A stretch of DNA of 64,000 nucleotides from JAJRRS01 sp965230275 (GCA_965230275.1 CBDDKO010000002.1:806001-870000); one strand, 5' to 3'. Counted from the stretch's first letter, positions 29,029 to 38,369 are shown. Numbers and translations: made by a program. The notes: a model not told the origin generated them from the sequence alone.

Positions 29029-30372
29029 ATGTTCTCACGCATACTCATAGCTAACCGAGGCGAGATCGCGGTACGGATCATCCGCGCGGCCCACGACCTG
29101 GGGATCGAAGCCGTCGCTGTGTACTCCACCGTCGACAAAGACTCCAAGCACGTCGAGATCGCGGACCGTGCGATCTGTATCGGCGATGCCCCCCCGGCCG
29201 AGTCGTACCTGAACATCCCGCGGATCATCGCCGCCGCCGAGGTCGCCGACGTTGAAGCGATCCACCCCGGCTACGGCTTCCTCGCCGAGAACTCCCACTT
29301 CGCCGAGGTCTGCCGATCTTGCAACATCGAGTTCATCGGCCCCAGTGTCGAGTCGATGCGCCAACTCGGCGACAAGGTCCAGTGCAAGCAGCTGGCGATC
29401 CAGAACAAGGTGCCCACGAGCCCCGGCTCGAAGGGCGAGATCAAGACCGAGGCCGAGGCCGTGAAGATGGCCAAGCAGATCGGCTACCCCGTCATCATCA
29501 AGGCCGCCGCCGGTGGTGGGGGGCGCGGGATGCGCGTCGCCCACAACGACGGTTCCCTGCGGTCCGGCATGAAGGCCGCCATCCAGGAGGCCGAAGCCGC
29601 CTTCGGCAACGGGACCGTCTATCTCGAAAAGTTCATCGAACACGCACGCCACATCGAGGTCCAGGTCATCGGCGATCAGCACGGCAACGTCGTGCACCTC
29701 TACGAGCGCGACTGCTCCATGCAGCGCCGCAAGCAGAAGCTCATCGAAGAGTCGCCCTGCCCGGTTTTGGAACCCGACGAGCGTGAGAAGATCTGCAAGG
29801 CCGCCGCGCGTCTGTGCAAGGCAGCCGGGTATTACTCCGCCGGCACAGTCGAGTTCCTCTACGGCTCGGACAAGCAGTTCTACCTGATGGAAGTGAACAC
29901 ACGCGTCCAGGTCGAACACCCGGTCACCGAGATGGTCACCGGCGTGGACATCGTCAAGGAGCAGATCAAGATCGCCGCGGGGGAGAAGCTCTCCGTCACG
30001 CAGAAGCAGATCAAGCAGAAGGGCCACGCCATCGAGGTGCGGATCAACGCCGAGGACCCGGCCCGCAACTTCGCGCCGTGTGCCGGGACGATCGAGCACT
30101 TCGACGCCCCCGGCGGCCCGGGTGTACGCCTCGATACCCACTGCCACGCCGGCTACCGGATCCCGCCGAACTACGACTCGATGATTGCCAAGCTGATCGT
30201 CCACCAGCCGACGCGCGACGAGGCGCTCGCCACGCTCAAGCGGGCGCTCGCAGAGTTCACCATCGACCCGATCAAGACCACCATCCCGCTGCACGCCGAC
30301 CTGGCCCGCAACGGCAACTTCATCAACTCAGACGTCGACATCAACTACGTCGAACGCCTGCTGGGGATGTAA
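29029..30372 (+). CDS. accC: acetyl-CoA carboxylase biotin carboxylase subunit
   Basis: 447 residues from ATG 29029 (MFSRILIANRGEIAVRIIRA); the longer frame from 28921 is encoded by the repeat and is rejected. Motifs are IHPGYGFLAENSHFAE, the ATP-grasp glycine loop AAAGGGGRGMR, the YLEKFIEHARHIEVQVIGD strand, FYLMEVNTRVQVEHPVTE and the C-terminal HCHAGYRIPPNYDSMIAKL. It carboxylates biotin on AccB using ATP and bicarbonate. No Shine-Dalgarno lies in the C-rich segment before the ATG; coupling to accB or a structure in the repeat may control it. Convergent with dapF. Confidence 0.96.
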   Translation: MFSRILIANRGEIAVRIIRAAHDLGIEAVAVYSTVDKDSKHVEIADRAICIGDAPPAESYLNIPRIIAAAEVADVEAIHPGYGFLAENSHFAEVCRSCNIEFIGPSVESMRQLGDKVQCKQLAIQNKVPTSPGSKGEIKTEAEAVKMAKQIGYPVIIKAAAGGGGRGMRVAHNDGSLRSGMKAAIQEAEAAFGNGTVYLEKFIEHARHIEVQVIGDQHGNVVHLYERDCSMQRRKQKLIEESPCPVLEPDEREKICKAAARLCKAAGYYSAGTVEFLYGSDKQFYLMEVNTRVQVEHPVTEMVTGVDIVKEQIKIAAGEKLSVTQKQIKQKGHAIEVRINAEDPARNFAPCAGTIEHFDAPGGPGVRLDTHCHAGYRIPPNYDSMIAKLIVHQPTRDEALATLKRALAEFTIDPIKTTIPLHADLARNGNFINSDVDINYVERLLGM

Positions 30373-30440
30373 CCACAACATCATTAATTAACCACAAGCC
30401 CGGTCATGCCCGAAGGGCTTGGCCGGGATCTGCGTACCCC

Positions 30441-31319
30441 TCACCCGTCCCACACCCCGGAAAACACCTCCGTCGCTGGCCCGGTCATGTAGACGTGGTT
30501 GTCGGCCTCTTTCCACTCAAGCGTCAAAGGCCCGCCCGGCAGGTGTGCCGTGATCTTCCGCTCGCCGCGCCCGGTCAGCACGCCCGCGACACACACCGCG
30601 CTCGCTCCGGTGCCGCAGGCCATGGTGATCCCGCTGCCGCGCTCCCAGTGCCGTACCTTCACCTCGGTTGGCGACACCACCTGCACAAAATGCACATTCA
30701 TCCGGCTGGGGAACGCCGGGTGGTGCTCTAAGAGCGGTCCGACCGTCTCCAACGCGATCACGTCCAGGTCATCGACATAGATCGTGACGTGCGGATTCCC
30801 CGTCGAGCAGAACGTCCCGGAAAACGTCGCCGCCGGATCATCGATCTTGAACCCGAACGTCTGCGGCTGATCGGTCGGTGTCATCTGCCCAACGTCAACG
30901 GGCACGTCGGATGGTTCGAGCTTCGGCTCGCCCATGTCCACGGTGACGCAATCGACCTCGCCCTCGCTATCGAGTTTGTAATCCAGTGTCAGCACGCCGT
31001 TGCCGGTCTGGATCTTCATCGGGTTGTCGGTGACGACACCGGTGTCGTGGGCGAGCTTGCACACACAGCGGATCCCGTTACCGCACATCTCGCCTTCCGA
31101 GCCGTCGATGTTGAACATCCGCATTTCACAGTGCGCATCGACACCGTCTTGCGGGGGCAGCAGCAGGATCAGCCCGTCCCCGCCGACGCCGAAGTGCCGG
31201 TCGGCGATACGTCGTGACAGCGCGTTCGGGTCGGCCAGCGCAGCGGCTGCGTCCTCGGGGATAAACCCGTTGACGTAGACGTAGTCGTTGCCTAAACCGT
31301 GCATCTTCGTAAAACGCAT
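30441..31319 (-). CDS. dapF: diaminopimelate epimerase
   Basis: 292 residues from ATG 31319 (MRFTKMHGLGNDYVYVNGF). Both catalytic cysteines are present, in MCGNGIRCVCKLAHD and MACGTGASAVCVAG, and FNIDGSEGEMCGNG is the family signature. It converts LL- to meso-diaminopimelate for lysine and peptidoglycan, consistent with the PBP2/RodA pair in this window. A perfect TATAAT on the minus strand (31365-31360) lies about 40 bp upstream, so it has a promoter of its own although it follows an M48 gene by 62 bp. Confidence 0.95.
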   Translation of the reverse strand: MRFTKMHGLGNDYVYVNGFIPEDAAAALADPNALSRRIADRHFGVGGDGLILLLPPQDGVDAHCEMRMFNIDGSEGEMCGNGIRCVCKLAHDTGVVTDNPMKIQTGNGVLTLDYKLDSEGEVDCVTVDMGEPKLEPSDVPVDVGQMTPTDQPQTFGFKIDDPAATFSGTFCSTGNPHVTIYVDDLDVIALETVGPLLEHHPAFPSRMNVHFVQVVSPTEVKVRHWERGSGITMACGTGASAVCVAGVLTGRGERKITAHLPGGPLTLEWKEADNHVYMTGPATEVFSGVWDG

Positions 31320-31381
31320 TGCCGATCTCGCTGGTGGGGGTCGTCCGTCGGGAGGGGGGATTATAGCCGATCGCTTCGGGC

Positions 31382-32848
31382 CTAGGCGCCGCCGAGCCAT
31401 AAGTGCAGCCCCACCGCGAGCGCGACCGCCGACAGTGACATGACGTTGATCCAGCGCATCTGCCGATTGATCGCCAGCCGTTGGATCGGTTCGCCGACCA
31501 GGCTTCGCAGGTAGTTCTGCCGCCAGGCGATCGAGCCGTGCCGCCAACTGTGTTTCTCCGCCCGGACATGATTAAGCTCCGCGACGTGCTGCAGCGCGTG
31601 GATCATCGCCAGGGCGTCCGGCTCCTCGATCGTCTCCCCGCCGCGCTCCTGCACCATGTGCGCGACCGCGAACGTATCCGCCTGCCGTTCGATCCGCCTG
31701 GACACCCAGCCGAAGCCAAACGCCCAGAGCCAGACCGCCCCGGCCAGCGTCCCCACAAGCGTCACTCCGGCTTCGCCCGTCAGCCAGCCCGTCCCGAGAC
31801 CATCCTCCGTCGACAGCGCTTGCTCGATCTCCAGCATGTCCAGCCCGCTTCCCGTGAGCACACCCACCGCGACGATCTCCACCAATCCCATCAAGCCCAC
31901 CGCCGTCACCAGCAGCCAGAACATGTGACGCTTACGCACGTGCGCCAACTCATGCGCCATCACCGCTTCAACGTGCCGGGTCGGCATCTGCTGCAGCAAA
32001 CCGTCCGTGATGAGGATGTAGCGCAACGGCCCGATCAACCCCATCACCGCCGCGTTGATCATGCCCCCGTATGTCCGCCACAGCAGCAGTTCCCGGATGC
32101 GCACCTTGTGTGTCTTGCACATCGACATGAGGTGATCGCGCAGTTCGCCGTCGGGCAGGGGGGCCGTGTCCCACGCCAGGCGGATGATCACCGGCGCGGT
32201 TACGAAGATCGCCAGGCACCCCGCGATGGTCCACCAAGGCTCCGTCGCGTCCGTCACCCACGCCCACTGCTGACGCACCATCCAGCCGACCCCCTCCGTC
32301 CACGCGATCACGCCGAGCAGCGGCAGCAGGATCAGCAACACCTGGTAACGGTACTGCGACAACACGAACTGCCGACGCGACCACACCGGATACACCGGCA
32401 GGCCCCGGTCAAAGTTCCGCATCAGCGCCGCCTCGCGCAGCCGACGCTCGATCGGGTAGAACAGCCACCACCCGACGCCCCACATCACCAGCGTCGGCAG
32501 CATCACCGAAAGCTCATCCACCAGCACCACATGCTCGAGCCCCGTCGCCGTCTCGATCCAGCCGCGCACCCGCACCAGCAGCCCCAGGTACAGGTCAAGG
32601 CTAAACAGCCCCAGCACACCCACGCGGTACACCGCGCTGACCAGCTCCATCCGGCGCAGGTGCTTCCCCGCCCGGCCCTGCGAAAGCCTGCTCAGAGTCA
32701 CCCGGCAGGCCCATGTGTACAGCCCCGTCCACAGAAGCTTCGGCCCTACGACGCCAACAACAACCACCCACCCCGCGCAGTCCACCGCCAGCGCAGACGC
32801 GTCGTGTAGATACAACAACAGGAATAGCCCGAGTACCAGCAGCTGCAT
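31382..32848 (-). CDS. M48-family membrane zinc metalloprotease
   Basis: 488 residues with five or more transmembrane helices (for example LLVLGLFLLLYLHDASALAV and VVVVGVVGPKLLWTG). The zinc motif is AVMAHELAHVRKRHMFWLL (HExxH at about 295), with a likely third ligand glutamate in RRIERQADTFAVAHM. This arrangement is that of Ste24/HtpX-type proteases, which degrade or process membrane proteins. The gene starts 8 bp after the 303-residue hypothetical gene and precedes dapF. Confidence 0.82.
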   Translation of the reverse strand: MQLLVLGLFLLLYLHDASALAVDCAGWVVVVGVVGPKLLWTGLYTWACRVTLSRLSQGRAGKHLRRMELVSAVYRVGVLGLFSLDLYLGLLVRVRGWIETATGLEHVVLVDELSVMLPTLVMWGVGWWLFYPIERRLREAALMRNFDRGLPVYPVWSRRQFVLSQYRYQVLLILLPLLGVIAWTEGVGWMVRQQWAWVTDATEPWWTIAGCLAIFVTAPVIIRLAWDTAPLPDGELRDHLMSMCKTHKVRIRELLLWRTYGGMINAAVMGLIGPLRYILITDGLLQQMPTRHVEAVMAHELAHVRKRHMFWLLVTAVGLMGLVEIVAVGVLTGSGLDMLEIEQALSTEDGLGTGWLTGEAGVTLVGTLAGAVWLWAFGFGWVSRRIERQADTFAVAHMVQERGGETIEEPDALAMIHALQHVAELNHVRAEKHSWRHGSIAWRQNYLRSLVGEPIQRLAINRQMRWINVMSLSAVALAVGLHLWLGGA

Positions 32849-32856
32849 GTTCGCTC

Positions 32857-33768
32857 TTAGTAAAACCGCCGCTTCTGCTCATGGGTTATTGCGTCCGCCG
32901 CTCGGCCGGCCTCGGCAAGCAGCGGATCGTCACTTGCGATCGCCTTTTGGATTGCCCGATTCATCGCACGCCGATTCCCACGGTCCGCTCCGTACCGGTG
33001 GATACCCAGCCGAAGCGTCGCCTCCACCCGGAACATCCGGTCCTCGTCGTGAAGCGCCAGATTCACCAGGTCCCCCGGATGTGGATCAACGCCGCGCATC
33101 AGCTCCAGCTTCGGCTGCCAGGACTGTCTGATGTCATCCAGCGCCTTCGCCCATTGACTCAAAGCTTCTGTATCCAGATCGTCATTCTCCGCGGACATCT
33201 GGTACAGCAAACCGCCCGCCGACTCCATCAGGTCCAGCCCCGTGTTGCGCGTGTACAGCCGGGTGTTGTCCACAAACATCCGTCGGCCAAGCTGCCATAG
33301 CGCCAGCGCCATCTCGGCGGCTTTCTCCCTTTCGCCGTTCGCGTAGAAGACGGAGCAATGCATCAGCACAGCCCAGGCGGTCTCCTCAACCGCCCCCTGA
33401 TAGTCAGGCTGAGCGCCGATCGCCACCGGGATGTGACGATCCATAAAGCCCGGCTCAACTCCGCCCGCCGCCGCCGCCTTGATCAACAAATCGCCGACCT
33501 GATCGACAAAGTTGTCGTGCTCCGGCGTCCTGGTCGGGACATCCGAATGCCTGGCATACACGTCCAGCACCGCCTCATAAAGCTCAACCGCATCAACATC
33601 CGGATCGCCCGGCTCGGTAATCGCCGGCAGGTCAGTGGGCAACACCTGCTTCACTAGCGCCTCGGGGCGCGTCACCGACGTCGGGCCGTCGGCCTGCCCG
33701 TACCAGAGCACCGCCGACGCTGCCAGCAGCACCGCGACGATCAACGTGATGACATAACGCGGTTTCAA
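32857..33768 (-). CDS. hypothetical anchored helical protein
   Basis: 303 residues from a TTG at 33768 that overlaps the stop of the LarC-like gene (TTGA), the same coupling seen at mrdA-rodA. One N-terminal membrane helix (VITLIVAVLLAASAVLWYG) anchors an otherwise soluble, mostly helical protein with patterns such as AAEMALALWQLGRRMF and LNLALHDEDRMFRVEATLRL read in parts. I recognise no family. Its position between a LarC-like gene and an M48 protease gene gives no clear function. Confidence 0.6.
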   Translation of the reverse strand: MKPRYVITLIVAVLLAASAVLWYGQADGPTSVTRPEALVKQVLPTDLPAITEPGDPDVDAVELYEAVLDVYARHSDVPTRTPEHDNFVDQVGDLLIKAAAAGGVEPGFMDRHIPVAIGAQPDYQGAVEETAWAVLMHCSVFYANGEREKAAEMALALWQLGRRMFVDNTRLYTRNTGLDLMESAGGLLYQMSAENDDLDTEALSQWAKALDDIRQSWQPKLELMRGVDPHPGDLVNLALHDEDRMFRVEATLRLGIHRYGADRGNRRAMNRAIQKAIASDDPLLAEAGRAADAITHEQKRRFY

Positions 33769-34583
33769 TTCGCGCTGGGCTCCGATAGGGGGGCGGCGGT
33801 CGTGTCAGGGGTCAGCCGTGATGCGGGCTTGATCTCACCGAGCATCAGCCGAAGCAGGTTCGGCACGTCCGGGTCTTCACGGTCCCCCGCGCCGTAGCCG
33901 ACGCCCGAAAGCGTCATCGCCGGGGGCGGCCCAAGTGTCTCGCACAACGCCTTGACGATCGCTGCGCCGGTCGGCGTGATCAGTTCGCCCTTGCGATCCA
34001 CGCCCACGGTCGGCAAACCTTCCATCAGGTACGCCGTCGCCGGGGCGGGCACCGGCATCAGGCCGTGCTCACACTTCACAAACCCGCGCGAGATCGGCAG
34101 CGCCCCGCAGCTGAGCGTATCCACGCCGAGCAATTCCAGCGCCACCGCCGAGCCCAGCATGTCCACGATCGAGTCAAGCGCGCCGACTTCGTGGAAGTGG
34201 ACCTTCTCGATCGACGTGCCGTGCACCCGGGCCTCGGCCTCGGCCAACACGGTCGTGATCCGCCGTGCACGGTCCTTGGCCCGATCGGTCGTAGCCAGTT
34301 GATCGATCATAGCCATGATGTCGCTGTAGTGGGTGTGATGGTGATGGCCGTCGTGCGTGTGATGGTCCGCGTGATCGTGGCCCTGCGTCAGCACCTTCAG
34401 GTCCACTGCCCCGATCCCGTGGCGCTGCACGCGCTCGGTCGCGACCCGGCACTGATCCCAAACGCCCAGGGGCCGCAGCGCCTCGAGGACCCCGTCAATC
34501 TCCGCCCCAAGGTCGATCGCCGCGCCCAGGAACATGTCCCCGGCGATCCCACTGAACGGATCGATGTGCAGATGCGTATTCAT
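33765..34583 (-). CDS. LarC N-terminal-domain protein (nickel-pincer cofactor family), lacking the C-terminal half
   Basis: 272 residues from ATG 34583 (MNTHLHIDPFSGIAGDMFLG, the LarC signature). Further family motifs are VHGTSIEKVHFHEVGALDSI, SCGALPISRGFVKCEHG, ELITPTGAAIVKAL and GYGAGDREDPDVPNLLRLML. A His-rich loop (about 85-100, DHADHHTHDGHHHHTHYSD) is a likely metal-binding site. Full LarC proteins are about 400 residues; here the stop follows directly after the N-terminal domain, so the CTP-processing C-terminal domain is missing. In some lactobacilli LarC2 is joined by a ribosomal frameshift, but the next gene here is not LarC2-like. No larB, larE or larA is nearby. Confidence 0.8.
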   Translation of the reverse strand: MNTHLHIDPFSGIAGDMFLGAAIDLGAEIDGVLEALRPLGVWDQCRVATERVQRHGIGAVDLKVLTQGHDHADHHTHDGHHHHTHYSDIMAMIDQLATTDRAKDRARRITTVLAEAEARVHGTSIEKVHFHEVGALDSIVDMLGSAVALELLGVDTLSCGALPISRGFVKCEHGLMPVPAPATAYLMEGLPTVGVDRKGELITPTGAAIVKALCETLGPPPAMTLSGVGYGAGDREDPDVPNLLRLMLGEIKPASRLTPDTTAAPLSEPSAN

Positions 34584-34590
34584 AGATGGC

Positions 34591-34596
34591 ATCATA
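34591..34596 (-). promoter_or_regulatory. -10 hexamer 7 nt before the LarC-like gene
   Basis: On the minus strand TATGAT is followed by 7 nt and ATG 34583, again predicting a leaderless mRNA. No -35 consensus is visible. Confidence 0.4.
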
Positions 34597-34773
34597 GCCC
34601 GCCCCGGCCCCACGCTCCACGGAGCGGTAAATCCCATGATATTCAGGGCTTTACGTCCTGATCGAAGTTGCAGCCGATCCGACCGATTGACCGATCTGAT
34701 ACCAGGGCTACGCTTACCCAGCGGTATCGCGAAACCAGCCCCACAACCCCTGATTAACCACGAGGACTCCCTC

Positions 34774-35895
34774 ATGCATGACCCGAACGACGCTCCCCAG
34801 CAACCCCAACCGGAAAGCCGCCCCCCGGAAGGTAGACCCCCGGTGAACCCGTCCTACTCGGCCCCACCACCGCCGCCCCCGCCGGGCTATCCGCCGCCAT
34901 ACTACGCGCCGCCCCCGGCCAAGGCCGGCTCCAGCGTCCTGCACAAGGTCGCCACCAGCCTCATGGCCACGATCTTCATCTCCTCGATCGCGCTGAATGT
35001 CTACTTCGCGGTCATCATCAGCCAGCAGGTCTCCATGGGCCCGGTCGTCGAGCAGACCTACTTGGACGGGACCACCGAAAAGCGCATCGCGATCCTGCCG
35101 ATCATGGGCATGATCAATGACGAGTCCGCCGCGTTTGTCCGCCAGGCCTTGCAGAGCATCGATGAGAACCCACCGGCCGCGCTGGTTCTGCGTGTCAACT
35201 CCGGCGGCGGGGGGGTCGGCGCATCCGACCGGATCTGGCATCAGATCACCAAGTTCCAGGCCAACCACCCCGACGTGAAACTCGTCGCCAGCTTCGGCTC
35301 CGTCGCAGCCAGCGGCGGGTACTACGTCTCCGCCCCGGCCGACCACATCTACGCCGAGACCACCTGCATCACCGGCAGCATCGGCGTGATGGGCCAGTTA
35401 TTCACCGTCGAGGGCCTGCTCGATAAGGTCGGCGTCGAGCCGGTCACCATGGTCGCCTCGCAGAGCCCCAACAAGGACGCCGCCAACGACATCACGCGCA
35501 CCTGGACCGAGCAGGACAAGCAGGTCATCCAGGTCCTGTTGGATAACGCCTATGAGCGGTTCCTTGAGGTGGTCGTGCAGGGTCGCTCGGCCGTGCTCAC
35601 CGAAGCGGAAGCCCGGGCGGTCGCCGACGGACGCGTGCTGACCGCGCAGCAGGCCGTGGACGCCAAGCTGATCGATGACATCGGCTACCTCGACGACGCC
35701 GTCACCAAGGCCGCCGACCTGGCCGGGCTGAACCCCGATGAGGTGCGCGTCACGGTGCTGGGTGCCAAGCCGACACTCATGCAGGCGATCCTCGGCGCCG
35801 AGGTGAAGCTGCCGACGCTGGACGCCGAGCAGGTCCGCAACGCCGTCACCGAGCTGGGCATGCCGCGGATCTCCTATACCATGATGAGCCGATGA
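34774..35895 (+). CDS. sppA: S49-family signal peptide peptidase (SppA-like)
   Basis: 373 residues from ATG 34774, with GAGGA 8 nt upstream. The first 60 residues are a Pro/Tyr-rich cytoplasmic tail (PPPPPPPGYPPPYYAPPP), followed by a membrane helix (VATSLMATIFISSIALNVYF) and the protease domain. Ser 180 in GSVAASGGYY is the nucleophile and Lys 234 in SPNKDA the general base; the 54-residue spacing suits the short bacterial SppA type. ITGSIGVMGQLFTVEGLLDK is the usual connecting motif. It would cleave leftover signal peptides in the membrane. The next gene overlaps by 4 bp (ATGA). Confidence 0.88.
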   Translation: MHDPNDAPQQPQPESRPPEGRPPVNPSYSAPPPPPPPGYPPPYYAPPPAKAGSSVLHKVATSLMATIFISSIALNVYFAVIISQQVSMGPVVEQTYLDGTTEKRIAILPIMGMINDESAAFVRQALQSIDENPPAALVLRVNSGGGGVGASDRIWHQITKFQANHPDVKLVASFGSVAASGGYYVSAPADHIYAETTCITGSIGVMGQLFTVEGLLDKVGVEPVTMVASQSPNKDAANDITRTWTEQDKQVIQVLLDNAYERFLEVVVQGRSAVLTEAEARAVADGRVLTAQQAVDAKLIDDIGYLDDAVTKAADLAGLNPDEVRVTVLGAKPTLMQAILGAEVKLPTLDAEQVRNAVTELGMPRISYTMMSR

Positions 35896-37295
35896 GATAC
35901 TCAGCCGGCATCCTGGTAACAGCACTGATGTTGTGGTTGTCGGGGTGCGCCGGGCCTCAAACGTTTGATGATCCCGAGGCGGTCATGCTCGACCGTGAGC
36001 AAGACCCGATGATCAGACTGCGGGCCGCGAAACAACTCGGGCCACTCGATGATTCAGCGTCTTCGAACACGACGATGATCAAGATGTCCAACGTCTTCTG
36101 GTCGGACGCTCAGCCGATGGAACTGCGGCTGTACCTGCTGGACCTTATCCTCGAACGAAACCCCGACTATCTATGGCTGACTTCGCAGCGATACATCAGG
36201 CAGTTGGACAACAAGGAGGTGCTTGCCGGGTATATCGATCGGGTTGTCGGGCTGAACGACCGCAAATGGACTTCGGTACTTGTCCGCAGCCTGGCCCGTC
36301 CATCGCCCTATACGCCCGATACCGAACGGTTGGAGTATCAGGCCATCGCTCAACTCAACCCGGGCAAAGAAGTCTCCGAAGCCATCTGGGACGTGGTCAA
36401 GTCCGATCAACACGGCTTGGATATCGCGCCCAGGATTGATGCCTATACATTGATTAATCGCCTACAAGGCGAAAACGCAGCAAGACAGCGATTGCGCGAC
36501 GAAACGTCCGACCATATCGTCATCCGCCACCTGAAGGGTTCGCAGTGGCTCGGTCGTCTGCCCGACAACCGAGAGGGTATGCTCTGGCTATTACAGATAC
36601 GCAGCAAGCGCCACGTCGAGTTCTGGGAGAAGGCCGAAGCAAGGGCAGCACACCTCACAGACGATCAACGGCGTGGCCTGGAGTTAAGGCACCTGCCGGT
36701 GCTCCTGCTTACATCCCACGAGGAAATAAAAGACACACGCCTGGACCTGATAAGTAGTACTTCATCAAAACTGCAGGGGCGACAAGGTGCCATCCGCGAG
36801 CACGCTGGGAATGCCCGCAAGTTACCCAGCGAGTCATTTTCAGATCACGCTGATTTACTCTGCTGGGCGGACCTGCGGACCATCGACCTCTTACTAACAG
36901 CAATGAATAACCGCTCACTGGTTACATCACTTTTCACGCAAGCCGACGCCGATATGGCCGACACCACGACCGAGCACGGGGGTGTCCTGCTTTTCAAGAA
37001 CTTCCAGTTGATAGCACGGACGTTTCCCCCGGTGCAGCGAATCCACGACCAGGCATTTTACGCCTCTGACGATCTGATCAAGCAGATGTATACAGGGCTT
37101 TGCCATTATCACTTCCACGCCCAGAAGCACCGCAACGCGGAATACGCCGGCCCGGGCGTCGGGGACCTGAAGTTCGTGAATAACCTACGTGCTAACGCAC
37201 TGGTGTTTACATTCCTGGATGAGAATACGCTCAACGTGGACTACTACCAACCCGACGGTGTCGTGATCGATATGGGTGTCATCAAGCGGAATTGA
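35892..37295 (+). CDS. lipoprotein of unknown function coupled to sppA
   Basis: 467 residues. The signal peptide ends in the lipobox LSGC (MRYSAGILVTALMLWLSGC), so the mature protein is lipid-anchored. The body is mostly helical with HEAT-like spacing near the start (EAVMLDREQDPMIRLRAAKQ) and a C-terminal part with several aromatic residues (ALCHYHFHAQKHRNAEYAG is close to its form). I recognise no family. The ATGA overlap with sppA makes translational coupling likely. The 139-bp mobile repeat begins 4 bp after the stop codon. Confidence 0.65.
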   Translation: MRYSAGILVTALMLWLSGCAGPQTFDDPEAVMLDREQDPMIRLRAAKQLGPLDDSASSNTTMIKMSNVFWSDAQPMELRLYLLDLILERNPDYLWLTSQRYIRQLDNKEVLAGYIDRVVGLNDRKWTSVLVRSLARPSPYTPDTERLEYQAIAQLNPGKEVSEAIWDVVKSDQHGLDIAPRIDAYTLINRLQGENAARQRLRDETSDHIVIRHLKGSQWLGRLPDNREGMLWLLQIRSKRHVEFWEKAEARAAHLTDDQRRGLELRHLPVLLLTSHEEIKDTRLDLISSTSSKLQGRQGAIREHAGNARKLPSESFSDHADLLCWADLRTIDLLLTAMNNRSLVTSLFTQADADMADTTTEHGGVLLFKNFQLIARTFPPVQRIHDQAFYASDDLIKQMYTGLCHYHFHAQKHRNAEYAGPGVGDLKFVNNLRANALVFTFLDENTLNVDYYQPDGVVIDMGVIKRN

Positions 37296-37298
37296 AGT

Positions 37299-37437
37299 CT
37301 AGAGCAATCTCAATCCAACTGTAGCGGGTGCCACGTTTTGTCCGCGAAGCGGCAAAGCGTGTGTTGCACTCACATTTTGCCCTTCGGGTCAAAATGTGCC
37401 ACCCATAGGCGATACGTTTGGATTGAGTACGCTCTAG
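37299..37437 (+). mobile_element. 139-bp palindromic MITE-like element, copy 1
   Basis: The element begins CTAGAGCAATCTCAATCC and ends GGATTGAGTACGCTCTAG, so its ends are imperfect inverted repeats, and inner parts (GTGCCACGTTTTG / CAAAATGTGCCAC) continue the symmetry. An inverted copy at 49191-49329 matches at 138 of 139 positions (the difference is at position 12). It has no coding capacity. The terminal CTAG would contain a TA-type target site. It lies 4 bp after a stop codon. Confidence 0.85.
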
Positions 37438-37447
37438 CATTCGACAG

Positions 37448-37468
37448 CCGCCGGTTCGCAACCGGCGG
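37448..37468. terminator. strong hairpin between convergent genes
   Basis: CCGCCGGTT (37448-37456), loop CGC and AACCGGCGG (37460-37468) form a 9-bp stem. There is no T-run, so it may act as an mRNA 3'-end stabiliser rather than an intrinsic terminator. Confidence 0.45.
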
Positions 37469-37503
37469 GGTCCGCCGCGTGTGACATGTCGGCTATCGAG
37501 CGG

Positions 37504-38355
37504 CTAAGCCTTGCTATGCCGCACCGCAAAGGCGCAGACGTCGTCGATCATCTGCTTCGTCTCGGCCGGCGGCGTCTGATCCAGCGGCAGGGGGTTGGGC
37601 GCGTTGAACGTGTGCCCGGCATTTTCAATCACCAACAGCCTTGCATTTTGGTTCGCGTGATGAAGCTCGTGGGCTTCGCTAAGCGGCACGGTCGTGTCGT
37701 CCGTCCCGTGGATCAGCAGGACGTGCTTGGTGATCTTGGCGACCGCCTTGCACGGGTCATGCCAATCGGGTTCGCCATCGATCTCATCCTGCCAGATGCG
37801 CCCGACCTGCAGCGTCTGCCCGGTGCGTGCCGAGGGTGAAGCGAGCTTGCCCACTTGGCGGAGCATGGCGATCTGATCCTGATCGAGCCGGCTGGCGGCG
37901 CTGGGCGCAGCGGCCGTGACGATCGCGGCGAGCCGCTCGTTCACCGCCGGCTCGGCAGCCGTCAGCAGCGTCGTCACCCCGCCCCGGCTGTGGCCGAACA
38001 CCACCATCGGCAAGTCTCGCCCCTCAAGCTCGCCCGAATCCACCGCATCGATCACGGTACAGAGGTCCGCCGACTGCTTACGCCAGGTATCCTGTTCAAA
38101 CAGGTCCGGCCGTTCAAACGTCTCGATGTTATTCGTCATCCCCGAGTGCGAGAAGTTGAACCGATGCGCGATCAGCCCGGCCTCCGACGCCGCCTCGGCC
38201 AATTGCGGGAAGAACCCGTAGTCCTTGTAGCCCTTGAACCCGTGGCAGATCAGCAGCACACCAACGGGATTACATCCGGGGGCGGGCATGTGGGTGTTGC
38301 CGTAGATCGACTGATCATTGGAGCCAGTGAGTTGCCAGTCGGTGACGGTGGGCAT
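37504..38355 (-). CDS. alpha/beta hydrolase (serine esterase/aminopeptidase-like)
   Basis: 283 residues, cytosolic. The fold is recognisable from PVGVLLICHGFKGYKDYGFF (oxyanion HG), MVVFGHSRGGVTTL (nucleophile Ser in GHSRG, about residue 123), LLIHGTDDTTVPLSEA (acid Asp) and VIENAGHTFNAPNPL (catalytic His). The triad is complete. The closest general type is the dienelactone hydrolase / S9-like acyl hydrolase group; the substrate is unknown. Likely start ATG 38355 with an AAGGGG motif 8 nt upstream. Isocitrate dehydrogenase lies 14 bp upstream on the same strand, so the pair may be co-transcribed. Confidence 0.82.
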   Translation of the reverse strand: MPTVTDWQLTGSNDQSIYGNTHMPAPGCNPVGVLLICHGFKGYKDYGFFPQLAEAASEAGLIAHRFNFSHSGMTNNIETFERPDLFEQDTWRKQSADLCTVIDAVDSGELEGRDLPMVVFGHSRGGVTTLLTAAEPAVNERLAAIVTAAAPSAASRLDQDQIAMLRQVGKLASPSARTGQTLQVGRIWQDEIDGEPDWHDPCKAVAKITKHVLLIHGTDDTTVPLSEAHELHHANQNARLLVIENAGHTFNAPNPLPLDQTPPAETKQMIDDVCAFAVRHSKA

Positions 38356-38369
38356 GGATCGCCCCTTCT

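Noticed and set aside
31481..32809. 442-residue plus-strand frame over the M48 gene
   Set aside because: His/Arg/Pro-rich shadow translation with no start signal; the minus strand has HELAH and membrane helices.
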